Shown piece after piece: positions 8,942 through 17,837 of a stretch of 64,000 bases of DNA. The stretch is from Gautieria morchelliformis (Eukaryota; Basidiomycota; Agaricomycetes; Gomphales; Gomphaceae), in contig WHVA01000068.1 in assembly GCA_015179125.1 (NCBI GenBank), positions 62,001 through 126,000 of the forward strand, given 5' to 3'. Under the pieces are notes generated by a model, which was not told the DNA's origin, ran no database searches, and saw only the letters and a list, made by a program, of their open reading frames with translations. The translations under genes were made by a program, and so were the position numbers. Every line of letters starts with the position of its first letter. The stretch's first letter is position 1.

Positions 8942-11900
8942 GCTCATATCTCGGTCAGGGACCCGAAGCGCGGCTTCGGATCCTGGTCTAGAATCATCTT
9001 CACCACTAATAACAGGAAAGGCCTTGCAGTGGCAGCACAATGTTTTCCTTTGAGCCACAGCTGACAAATAAGTCACGTGACCCATCACATGACCGCCAAA
9101 TTCTGGCGGTCCAAATACTGACATTGCGTAGAATCACTCTAGGACATCGAAAAAATAATTTGGAATTTTTCTTGTGTCACACTTAGAACATCATATATCT
9201 CCTCCAATAATATAGATAGTTACCAAGTCTCTCCTAGAAGTTGTAGCTATGCATAACCCAAAGAGACTCTAGGAAGCAGTTTGGCAAAAAAATTCTGCCT
9301 TCCAGTTTTATTGAGCTCACCATCGGATGGTCCTGTGCTTACATAAAGGTGCCGCATTTAAACGACTTCTATCTTACCACACGCGCAATCTCAAGCTTAT
9401 AGTCGACGCTACACCGCTCCGAATGGCAATTCGCCTTCGCGTTCGCCCAGTCCTTCATGCGCTGCATATGCACCGACTTGAGCCGCGCGTCCGCCTCGTA
9501 ATCGGGGGGCGGCACGGGCTCCGGCTGCTCGCACGCGACGGGCGGGATCTTGAGAAAGCGCGCGCCGGCGTTCCACACCTGCAGCACGACGTCGAAGATG
9601 TCCTTGTTGATCCGCCAGGGCATGGACCCCAGCACGTCGAGCCCTGCGTAGATGAGCTCGAGCTTGCCCTGCTCCGACGCCTGGCGGAGGTACGCGAACT
9701 GCTCGACTGCCTCTTTGTACCGCATGGCGTTCGCTGAAAACACAGCCAAGTGGGTCAGTAATTTGTAGGAGAAGATTTACGTGGGAAGGCAATGATCTTT
9801 GACTTTTTGTGGTGAGATACCCGCCATCATGGACGTCGATCCACGGGCGCGCGCGGCTTGGTGAGCATAGGCAGTTGCCGCGGGTGGATGGTCTCGCGGA
9901 CGGAGTCCTGGGATAAGCGCTTCGCAACTGCAGGATTGAGCTTGATCACGCCGAGCTTGTGCCCCCGGAGATACTCATACGCATGCACAAACGCCGGCTG
10001 GTGCTCCGAACTATTATCGACAAGTCCAACAGGGCGTGCGTGAGCACACAATGTAATGTGAGAAAACTCAGTCGGGACCAACACCACACACAGTCCCCAC
10101 TCACTAACTCTCGCCCGTGTGTCGGTCGATCGTGTGTCGCTCCACGGTGGCCTCGTCCATCAGACAATCGACCAGGAAGCTCCCGACCTTGAGCCGGATC
10201 GTACGTCCACGGCGCCTGGAACTGCTCCGCCCTGTCCAGCTCCTGCCGCGCGGCGATCCTGCGCTCGTGCAGCATCTCGTAGCCCATCGCCGAGAAAAAG
10301 GACGGGCGCGGCACCGGCCCTGTGCCGGGCGTGGCATACGCGGGCATGGGGATGCCGTAGCGCCGCGACATCTCCGCTTTATACTTGTCCTCGACGGTGA
10401 GCAAATCCCGCGCGATCATGCCGTCGTCGACGCCGCCCATGCCCTGCAGGTTCATGAGCTCGAGGATCACGATGAGGGACAGCTTCTCCGGCTTGACGGA
10501 TCTGCGACCCGCGCGCGGACACGCTTAAGGCTGGGTGGGGGGCGCAGAATTAAGATTAGGAGTGAATCAGTATAATTATTTTGATACGGTAGTAAAACGG
10601 AGTTGGTACTCACGATGCTGTGCCTCTTCTTGCACAAGAACGCTGATGTCGTCTTCGATGCGCTTGGTGAGCTTCTGGTGCCAGTCCCACATGAGCGCAC
10701 GCAGGGCCTTTCCGCCCAGGGTCGAGGACCGCTGCAGCTTCTCCAACGTCTCGTGTTCGTGCTTGAGGCGTTCGACGGCGACGTCGTACACGGACTGTCC
10801 CAGGAGGCGTTGGCGTGCCCACAAGTTCTCGCCGAGCACCCTGTGGGAGGCACCGAGTTTGTTGAGGTTGGTCCGCAGTCGACGGAGATTATACGGCACT
10901 TCAAAAACCTCCTCCTTGACGTCGCCTTGGGGCGAGACCTCTCTCACGAACCCGTCATCGCCGAATTGGATTTCAGTCTCGACTTTCCCCGGGAGCTGTA
11001 AGAATTGGAAATTGAAATTAGGTCTGGGGGATGGGAACGGGGGGTATATTATGATCAGCTTACTCTGAGACGCACCACGGGCTTGACGGGAGGTACGTCT
11101 TTGAGGTGGTCTGGCGCTTGAATGACGTGCACCTCTTCGACGGCTTGGCTGAGCTCATGCACACGTCTCGGGTATCCCATCGCCGCCACGGTTCTCGAAA
11201 TCAAGCGCAACAGTTCGTCTTTTTCATGCTCGTCCTCCGCCACTGACGCGCATGCAGGTATGAGCGAGACGAGCGGGATGTCGTGGGCGATGACCATGCG
11301 CAGCAATTCTACGGGCGACCGATAGGGCACGCTGACAGAGATGGGTGCATTGGAGGCTGGGTCATGTCTATGGGCACGCATTTAGTGTGTCAGGGGGGGC
11401 GCAACGTGGGATGCTCACCGCTTCCACAGCAAAGCGTATCACTCAGCATTAGGGATGGCATTCTCATCGCCGGGCTCCATCCGGTTGAATAGGAGCCAGG
11501 CCTCCTGCATCCACTCGCCCCGGTGCTGCTCGTACCTCGTGGCCATTGCGCGGTACGCGTGGAGGAATTTGTTAAAGAGAGGAGTCTTCAGCAGAACTTG
11601 CCGCGGCCCTGAATGCGCATGGTCTCAAACACGTCTCTCGCGCGCGGGACATCATAGCACTCGTTTATACAGGTGTCTATGACGGCGAGGAGGTCCTGCG
11701 AGCGGGAATGAGCTGGTTTGGGGACGTGTCGTCGGGAAGAGGAGTCATGATGATGAGAGAGGCTCGTTAGCGGAGGAAGGAATTCAGATGGCCGGAGGCT
11801 ACGGGGGATTGTGTCATGGCTGCCGGCAGGGACGAACGGTGGCGGCAGGCTATGGCTCGGTGCACTCTGCGCGGCCGTCGCGGGAGCCTGCACTTTTTTG

Positions 11901-12095
11901 GTAGCGGACGAGTAACGACGGGCGCGCAGGCAGAGACTAGTTGGAGCACATTGTATTCCGTACCACAGAGTTAATTTCTACGCCGCGCGCTGCGGATGCT
12001 GCAGCAGCGGGCGCGCCCTTTGCCGCGCTGTGGTTGTGCGCCACGAGGCCCCGTCTGCATGTCCCGCAGCCGCCACCCCGTCGGGGGGAATTTCG

Positions 12096-12882
12096 CCCAA
12101 AATAGCAATTAGCGCCAGGATACTTCGGCGATTCGACGAGATATTTTCTCTGAGTCCTTCGGCATTGTCCACGACGATACAGACTGTGTCTTACTTAATC
12201 CCAGCAGCCGCGCTCACTACAAACGTGCACGAATGGTCAACCTACGGAACTCTAAAGGGCGTCAAACATTTTGAACACCGTGGAACCACAAAGCTCGCGG
12301 CTTTCGTCTCACGAAAGATGTTTCCAGGAAAGCCCGTGCTAGAGAAATGCCATTGTTTGCCTTTTCCATTGAAGGTTGTGGTTCGGTGGTTTCAGCGTTA
12401 GCTATGGCATTTGTGGGCGCTGGTTCGGTTCTCACAGTAGTTTTTTGCCTCGCAGATTTTGATTAATCAAATTTGCTACTGGTTAATTCACTTTTGCATT
12501 GATTATATCATGGAGCGGTTAAATTCACGAAGCACTCATACTATTTGGAATGCACGGACGAGGCTTTAGTGTGCCGACCTGAACCGACCCGGTTCGGGGG
12601 ACCCCCCGAGCGCAGCGAGGGAGGGGAGGGTCGGTGAATGGTCGGTCCTCTTCGTGCGCAGACGCGATAAAACCTCAACCCAAGTGAAAGTACCCTTTTT
12701 TTCTCATTTTTGTTTTATGTGTTATGTGTTATGTGCTATGTTTTATATTTTATGTTTTATGTTTTATATTTCATGTTTTCATTTTTACCCCACGCCATGC
12801 CACCCCAACGGAAGGACTTAGAGAAAATATCTCGTCGAAGCCCTAAAGGGGAAGTATGCCGGCGCTAATTGCTATTTTTGGG
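12096..12882. mobile_element. Non-autonomous TIR element in the upstream flank of the pseudogene
   Basis: The left end (CCCAAAATAGCAATTAGCGC) and right end (reverse complement CCCAAAAATAGCAATTAGCG) pair over about 75 bp, with small gaps, through TTCGACGAGATATTTTCTCT. The total length is about 787 bp and no transposase is seen, so it is MITE-like. The corresponding flank of the intact gene (54480-54640) lacks it. The target duplication is unclear; CCCGTCGGGG occurs on both sides, near 12078 and 12930. Confidence 0.65.
12711..12780. repeat. TTATGTT-type microsatellite
   Basis: Imperfect repeats of TTATGTGTTATGT and TTTTATGTTTTATAT run for about 70 bp inside the TIR element. Confidence 0.7.
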
Positions 12883-13059
12883 CGTCGCTCGAAAAGGAAA
12901 TCGCTTGGGTGGGCTGTACAATGATCCCGTCGGGGGATGTGCAGGTCCCCAGCATCGCCACAGAAAGAGAGAAACAACACCACGGCCGTCTTCGAGTCGT
13001 GCTGGGCGGCGTGTGCGCATGCGCGTACTACTCTGTGCGGCGGAGCCAGAGGCACACAG

Positions 13060-13186
13060 CAGTACTATTAGTACGAGCATCGCACCCATGAAAGGCCGAC
13101 GTGCATGTTACAAGGGCTGTGCGACCTTGCGCACTGCAGTCTCAGCAAGGAGGTACTGCCTGCACGGCATTACGTCGGTGTGGTGA
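13060..13186 (+). other. Module X: short conserved coding-like segment upstream of WD40 gene A
   Basis: The frame reads STSIAPMKGRRACYKGC..L.TAVSA. The reverse complement lies upstream of RPO41 (54200-54290, with PMKGRRAYYKGCENL), and a shorter piece lies upstream of WD40 gene B (29470-29540, GFENLCTAVSARCYY followed by GTAAGT). It may be a first exon of the WD40 genes or the tail of an old gene next to RPO41. It is not a known domain to me. Confidence 0.4.
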
Positions 13187-13261
13187 TAATATAGGATTCT
13201 GGCTTGACACACATGCCCTCGCTTTGCCCTTCACCGATCCTTACCTACAGGTCCAGCAATC

Positions 13262-13970
13262 TTGATCATGCATCCCTTCCAGCCACTCAACGATGACTCG
13301 TTCTCTTTCTCAGAGTCCTTGCTAACAGAGTCGTCCTCGTCCACCGTCTGGGGTCCAGGAGCTCTGTCCGGAAAGGCACTGAAGGCAGTTGGAGTAATGA
13401 GCCTCGACCTGGTTTGCCATTTGACAATTCGCATGCGACTGGTGAAGATCAAGCGAGCGATTGAAACCACACCGCATGTCTTCCGTGACCCCGGGGATTC
13501 TATTGAATCCCAGCGAGTGAATGAATATCATTCTGACCTGAAAGAGCTCTGCGGGTGAGTTTGAATCGCCATACTCTAAGAAAACTACCCATACCGTATT
13601 ATGATAGGGTCAAATATTCACTATCAGTTCGACGTGCGGCGGGGGGTCTAATCAGGAAGATTACACTGATTGAGACACCTGAGCGTCCCGACCCATCCTC
13701 TAGTTCTGTTGGTGAGTGTGATGGTTTCGTGGCACGCCTTCGCATTAATCAGGTTTCGCACAATAGGACACACACTCCCACAGTGGGAGGTTCTTCTTGC
13801 TCCCCTTCTGGCCCCCGGTGGTGTGTTGTTTTTGGAAGAGGTCAACCCTTCGAGTTTCCGCCCTGACCTCGGAGGTCTGCATTCTGAGAGCCTGGGTGAC
13901 CGGAATCAGGTGCGCAGCACACCACTCTGTTGTGCGGATGGTTGGACTGATCTCAAATTAGATAAATAAT
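13262..13970 (+). CDS. N-terminal exons of WD40 gene A (helical module)
   Basis: The first exon at about 13262-13555 encodes about 97 residues (MHPFQPLNDDSFSFSESLL, then ALSGKALKAVGVMSLDLVC, then EYHSDLKELC) and runs into a GTGAGT donor. An intron of about 54 nt ending ATGATAG follows, then KYSLSVRRAAGGLIRKITL and SSSSVGECDGFVARLRI. The same exons occur at 29768-30245 (gene B) and, on the minus strand, around 64000-63760 (gene C). The sequence looks like an alpha-helical N-terminal module of the kind found at the start of mushroom STAND proteins, but I cannot name a family. No NACHT (P-loop) motif is visible between it and the WD40 array. Exon joints are uncertain. Confidence 0.5.
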
Positions 13971-13973
13971 GGA

Positions 13974-15065
13974 TTGACGACCGCAGGCGACCCACAAGAG
14001 GATCGTCCGAAAAAGGTCAACCCTTCGAGCTTCCGCCGTGACTTCCTCAGAGATCTGCATCCTGAGAGCGAAGGTCACACCGACTGGGTCACGTCGGTGG
14101 CGTTCTCGCACGACGGCAAGCGGATCGTCTCTGGGTCTCGTGACGAGACGATCCGTGTATGGAATGTGGACACCGGGGAACTCATTTCAGCACCATTCAA
14201 AGGCCACACCGACTCGGTCAGCTCGGTGGCGTTCTCGCACGACGGCAAACGCATCGTCTCCGGGTCTTGTGACATGATGATTCGTGTGTGGAATGTGGAC
14301 ACCGGGAAGCTCATTTCAGCACAATTCGAAGGCCACACCCACTGGGTCACGTCGGTGGCGTTCTCGCAGGACGGCAAGCGGATCGTCTCCGGGTCTGGTG
14401 ATAAGACGATCCGTGTGTGGAATGCAGACACCGGGGAGCTCGTTTCAGCACCATTCAAAGGCCACACCGACTGGGTCAACTCGGTGGCGTTCTCACACGA
14501 CGGCAAGCGGATCGTCTCCGGGTCTGATGACAAGACGATCCGTGTGTGGAGTGCAGACACCGGGAAGGTCATTTCAGGACCATTCAAATGCCACACCGAC
14601 TGGGTCAGGTCGGTCGCGTTCTCGCACGACGGCAAGCGCATCGCCTCAGGATCTTGTGACAAGACGATCTGTGTGTGGAGTGCAGACACCGGGGAGCTCA
14701 TTTCAGTACCATTCGAAGGCCACACTGACTGGGTTAACTCGGTGGCGTTCTCGCACGACGGCAAGCGGATCGTCTCCGGGTCTGATGACAAGACGATCCG
14801 TGTGTGGAATGCAGGCACCGGGGAGTGCATTTCAGCACCATTCGAAGGCCACACCGACTGGGTCAAGTCGGTCGCGTTCTCGCACGACGGCAAGCGGATC
14901 ATCTCTGGGTCTGGTGAGACGATCCTTGTGTGGAATGAAGACACCGGGGATAATTTCAGCACTATTCGAAGGCCACACCCACTGGGTCAAGTCGGTCGCG
15001 CTCTCGCACGACGGCTTGAGCTGACTCGCTTTGAGCAGTCGACGAAAATTATAAGGCTTAACTAA
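13974..15065 (+). CDS. WD40 repeat array of gene A
   Basis: After a linker (KVNPSSFRRDFLRDLHPESE) come seven full WD40 repeats of 43 residues, then a broken eighth. Residue 23 takes R, C, G, D, C, D and G. Residues 4-7 also vary (DWVT, DSVS, HWVT, DWVN, DWVR, DWVK). The seventh repeat lacks one residue at the variable site (SGSGETI). Near 14945 the frame is lost by a small deletion relative to the unit, so the last repeat is read out of frame and the protein ends in unrelated residues at 15065. The plus-strand frame at 14284-15024 is a shadow. A propeller of 7 blades would still be possible. By analogy with fungal NLR propellers it would bind a non-self or partner ligand, but this is inferred. 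Confidence 0.75.
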   Translation: MTTAGDPQEDRPKKVNPSSFRRDFLRDLHPESEGHTDWVTSVAFSHDGKRIVSGSRDETIRVWNVDTGELISAPFKGHTDSVSSVAFSHDGKRIVSGSCDMMIRVWNVDTGKLISAQFEGHTHWVTSVAFSQDGKRIVSGSGDKTIRVWNADTGELVSAPFKGHTDWVNSVAFSHDGKRIVSGSDDKTIRVWSADTGKVISGPFKCHTDWVRSVAFSHDGKRIASGSCDKTICVWSADTGELISVPFEGHTDWVNSVAFSHDGKRIVSGSDDKTIRVWNAGTGECISAPFEGHTDWVKSVAFSHDGKRIISGSGETILVWNEDTGDNFSTIRRPHPLGQVGRALARRLELTRFEQSTKIIRLN

Positions 15066-15182
15066 AAATAATTCTTTTTAAAAAAAGTATTATTGAAAAA
15101 AAAAAAAAAGGCCGACCTCACATGGCAAAGTACGTTTGAGAGCAAACACTCCACCAATTCATATCATACTTCATCGACGATC

Positions 15183-15592
15183 CGACATCTTCGATCTTAG
15201 ATTTGATGTCTCTCCCGGGGATTTGGACGTTCATTCTTGCCGGGATCATCGTGGAATCAGCCCTATCTCAAGGATATCCGACCAAGATACCTATTCCGAC
15301 CGCTTGCTCCGTTCGGCCTGGGGACGTTTGCCGCTCTGTATCTGTGGCACGTATGTTGTCTCTGTTATCCCTTTGGTCTCTGTCATAATTACAGCCTGAG
15401 CTCTCAGCTTGCACTAATCTTTTTTCAGGAGAAGTGTGTAAATATTTGGGAGCCTGCCTTGTGCTTCTACTGTCCTTATTCTGGAACAAAGAATCAGGAC
15501 TGCAAAACCATCGCAGTTGCATGGACCAGGGATACTTGTGAAGGGACTTCTATCAATGGATGCTCCTTTTTCAGAACAGCTCAAATGTGACA
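15183..15592 (+). CDS. Possible small secreted LysM-like gene, cut by a transposon
   Basis: An ATG at 15206 opens MSLPGIWTFILAGIIVESAL, a good signal peptide, then PTACSVRPGDVCRSVSVA, which fits the start of a fungal LysM domain (C..-x-GD-x-C-x-x-I). After a likely intron ending TTTTTTCAG at about 15428, another frame gives EKCVNIWEPALC (LysM tail like) and then CKTIAVAWTRDTCEGTSI, which resembles a second LysM start. A TIR element begins at 15596, three bases past this frame's stop. If real it would be a chitin-binding secreted protein or effector remnant. Exon borders are guesses and the match is by pattern only. Confidence 0.3.
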
Positions 15593-15595
15593 ATA

Positions 15596-16298
15596 GGGCT
15601 GATCACAGTAGAGGATTTGGGGGGCATTTGATGAGGATTTGAAGGAAGATTTGACTTTTCTAAGAAAGCCCGATAATGCGCTGAAAACCGGTTTTAACTG
15701 TGCTTAGCCTGTTTTGAAAATGGATTTGAGAATGCTGGTGCCATACATGACAGGGTGACTCTCTCGCCGGTCTGTCAGCCAAAGGCACTATAATGTATCC
15801 CTAAAAAATACAAGTAACATATGTGAAAGCATTAATTTACCTTGAGGTGTCCTCTTAAAATAATAAATAACATAGATCAAGAGAAATTCAAAATTATATA
15901 AAAATATAAACACTGAAGAATTAAAAAAAAAAAAAAAAAAAAGATGGAAGTGTGTATTTTTTAGAATTTTACTGAATTGACTAGATTTAAAGGCTTGCAC
16001 AGGTGTCATAACTGGTTGGGGGGATAGCCTTGGGCCAGGCCTGTAGACATGTAGTGGTGGTATGGAATCAGTTTAGCAAGCCTTTCAGTTTCTGGGTTAC
16101 TTTCTGCAGGCACAAAGGGAGATCCTGAGGGACTAGTTTAGGGCCCGCGAAGGTGCCAGCCAAAATCCAAATCCAAATCACACACAAATCCCAAATCACC
16201 TCCTAGAGGTGATCTGAGGATTTGGATGGATTTGGCCTCCAAATCCATTTCTCAAATCCCCATCAAATCCCCTCCAAATCCTCTACTGTGATCAGCCC
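15596..16298. mobile_element. TIR element (MITE-like), TA target duplication
   Basis: Both ends read GGGCTGATCACAGTAGAGGA inward, perfect for about 25 bp and similar for about 40. TA flanks each end (15594-15595, 16299-16300). The ends are rich in the subterminal motif CAAATCC / GGATTTG, repeated many times, a feature of transposase-binding regions. There is no transposase frame. It is 703 bp, a Tc1/mariner-like or IS630-like non-autonomous element. Confidence 0.85.
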
Positions 16299-16300
16299 TA

Positions 16301-16886
16301 GTATCTACCCTGCCAGGAGAGGTAGCTGTGTTTATCTTCAGTCAGACATATTTTTTTTCAGATGTGTTTATACAGGTTCTGTGCATTCTGAACAAGATTT
16401 TCGTGAAGTACCCAGAACTTAGTTAGCAGCTACATGTTGAAAGATTGAAATCAGCCTGAGGGAGTGTTTTGGTGAGGTCTTTGGGTAACCTTACATGTTT
16501 TCTGGCTGGTCATGCTCAACTCTTCTGCAGAAATTATACTTAGCGCTCAGCGCAACATGTTACACCTTGTGATGATGTGACTCACATGTAATGAAGTGTA
16601 ACTCAAAGCTTTAAGTAGTCGATAGGACTGGCTTAAGAGTGTAGTTTAGGCACTTAAGAAGACCAGTCAAGACCAATATATATCGGGGGGATAGAAACTA
16701 AAGCTGAATATATGAATGTTTGTGGGGCCTTTATACTAATTTCCTATTCTATTCCTGTCCTTGGTCAGTGTTTGCCATGTTGATGTCTGGAAGGAATCGG
16801 GGTTAGTAATGTATGATACTGCTTCCTTTCATTCACCCTCCAGTTCACGGTATGTGGACTTATATAAAGTTAAAATAAAACATTCC
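16301..16886. other. No gene recognised
   Basis: About 590 bp of AT-leaning sequence without a convincing frame. It ends at the LTR that begins TGTAAGGGC at 16887. Confidence 0.45.
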
Positions 16887-17240
16887 TGTAAGGGCAACCC
16901 TAGCTGGTTGTGGAGATCACACTACCACACAATGGACAAGGGGAAATCCAAAGTATGTATAAATGAACAGAGTATACAAGAGAAGGGATTCTCACCTGGC
17001 AAGGGGAAATCCGAAGAGAAAAGTCTAAGGACCCCCAATGCCAGCGAGCCTGTATTATACTACACTTTGCAGCCAGCGACAACACTTGGCACTCGCCATC
17101 AACCCTGCATCCCCCTGGCCTCCCTGACCCTTGATCGACCCTGGATGCCACATACTACGCGACATACTATGCAAGTTGCTTGACTTCTGACACTGTTCTG
17201 AGAGCGGAAGTCAGGAAGTGGGGTGGAATTGGCGAAGTGA
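16887..17240 (-). mobile_element. Truncated LTR, same family as the gypsy at 38.7-45.5 kb
   Basis: The reverse complement matches the LTR at 38747-39236 closely (TGTAAGGGCAACCC, then AAATCCAAAGTATGTATAAA and AGAAAAGTCTAAGGACCCCC). The 5' part of the LTR is lost where another element's 3' end begins near 17240. With 17838-19090 it marks an older, mostly deleted minus-strand gypsy copy. Confidence 0.7.
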
Positions 17241-17837
17241 ACAGAACTGGTGGAAGTTCTTCCAGAAGCGGAAGTTCATATTACGGCCTCGAGGGTCTCA
17301 GCCATAAGGGGGGAATACTGTAAGGACCCCGCCTTTGGCCGGTTACTTACTGGTACAACCTTTTTTCCATGCCTGAGCCTTGTGATACTCGTGCCTGAGT
17401 ACTGTGATTCTAAGCCTGAGCCCGAGCTCATATCCAAGCTTGATCCCATGCCTGAGTCCCCTTAGTTACCTATCCCGTTCCATCACGCATCATTAGTATA
17501 TTGACCTCGCCCTGATTCCCCCATATATGCTAGCCCCTGACCCCTACCCTTGCCTGTATATAAACCCCTTGTATGCATCCCTACTCTTCAGTCTGAAAAT
17601 CAACTACCGTGCTCTTTGATCCTTAGCTAGTTTCTAAGTCTTCACCTCTTCAGCCAAACCTTGCCTCTTATTCGTTTACCTCCGAAGTTGGGACTTGTAC
17701 GTAGGGCCGGTGCAGCACATAAGCTGACGCCAAGTCCCACTCTGACCTCCCCACCTGAACCTCGCTCCGTCACCTCGGACCTTACCTTGGGCTTTGCTCC
17801 CGAGCTCGGTAGCCTTACAAAGGATCATATCATAACA
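17241..17837 (+). mobile_element. Gypsy 3' end and LTR (family L2)
   Basis: The sequence 17241-17318 is the end of a gypsy internal region (frame YYGLEGLSHKGGNTV), with the purine tract AAGGGGGGAATAC just before the LTR. The LTR starts TGTAAGGACC at 17319 and ends ATATCATAACA at 17837, about 519 bp. It carries a CCTGTATATAAACCCC core-promoter-like stretch. An interrupted minus-strand relative lies at 4939-5805. The rest of the element is gone. Confidence 0.65.

Larger units (their letters stand above)
8136..9374 (-). mobile_element. TIR DNA transposon in pseudogene intron, TA target duplication
   Basis: The ends form terminal inverted repeats of about 38 bp (AGATAGAAGTC.. then TTAAATGCG.CACCTTTATG, roughly 90% matching). 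TA dinucleotides flank both ends (8134-8135 and 9375-9376). The intact paralogue at 57524 shows the empty site around a single TA in intron 6. This is the signature of Tc1/mariner-type (IS630-related) elements. Inside lies a remnant transposase N-terminus (minus strand near 8566-8340), so this looks like a decayed, internally rearranged member and not an autonomous copy. Confidence 0.8.
7840..11937 (-). pseudogene. Truncated, inverted copy of the mitochondrial RNA polymerase gene
   Basis: Read on the minus strand this aligns with exons 1 (part) to 7 (part) of the intact gene at 54746-59748, introns included, so it arose by DNA duplication and not by retrocopying. Protein segments are nearly identical (for example 9749-9369 against intact exon 6, about four differences in 123 residues), so the copy is recent. 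It lacks the mitochondrial presequence region and ends right after [10 protein letters not shown] in exon 7. It keeps the DFRGR motif but loses catalytic motifs A, B and C, so it cannot encode a polymerase. Reading frames are further interrupted, and a 1.24-kb TIR element sits in intron 6. Flanking upstream sequence was copied too (11938-12095 and 12941-13180). Confidence 0.9.

Noticed and set aside
9327-9737. Plus-strand frame of 136 residues
   Set aside because: Opposite exon 6 of the RNA polymerase pseudogene; GC-rich third positions keep the reverse frame open.
7840-11937. A second functional mitochondrial RNA polymerase
   Set aside because: The copy ends before motifs A, B and C and its frames are interrupted, so it cannot be catalytic.
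14075-14962. Minus-strand frame of 295 residues across WD40 array A
   Set aside because: It is the mirror of the 129-bp repeat (unit length divisible by three keeps all frames open). The plus-strand product is a clear WD40 protein.
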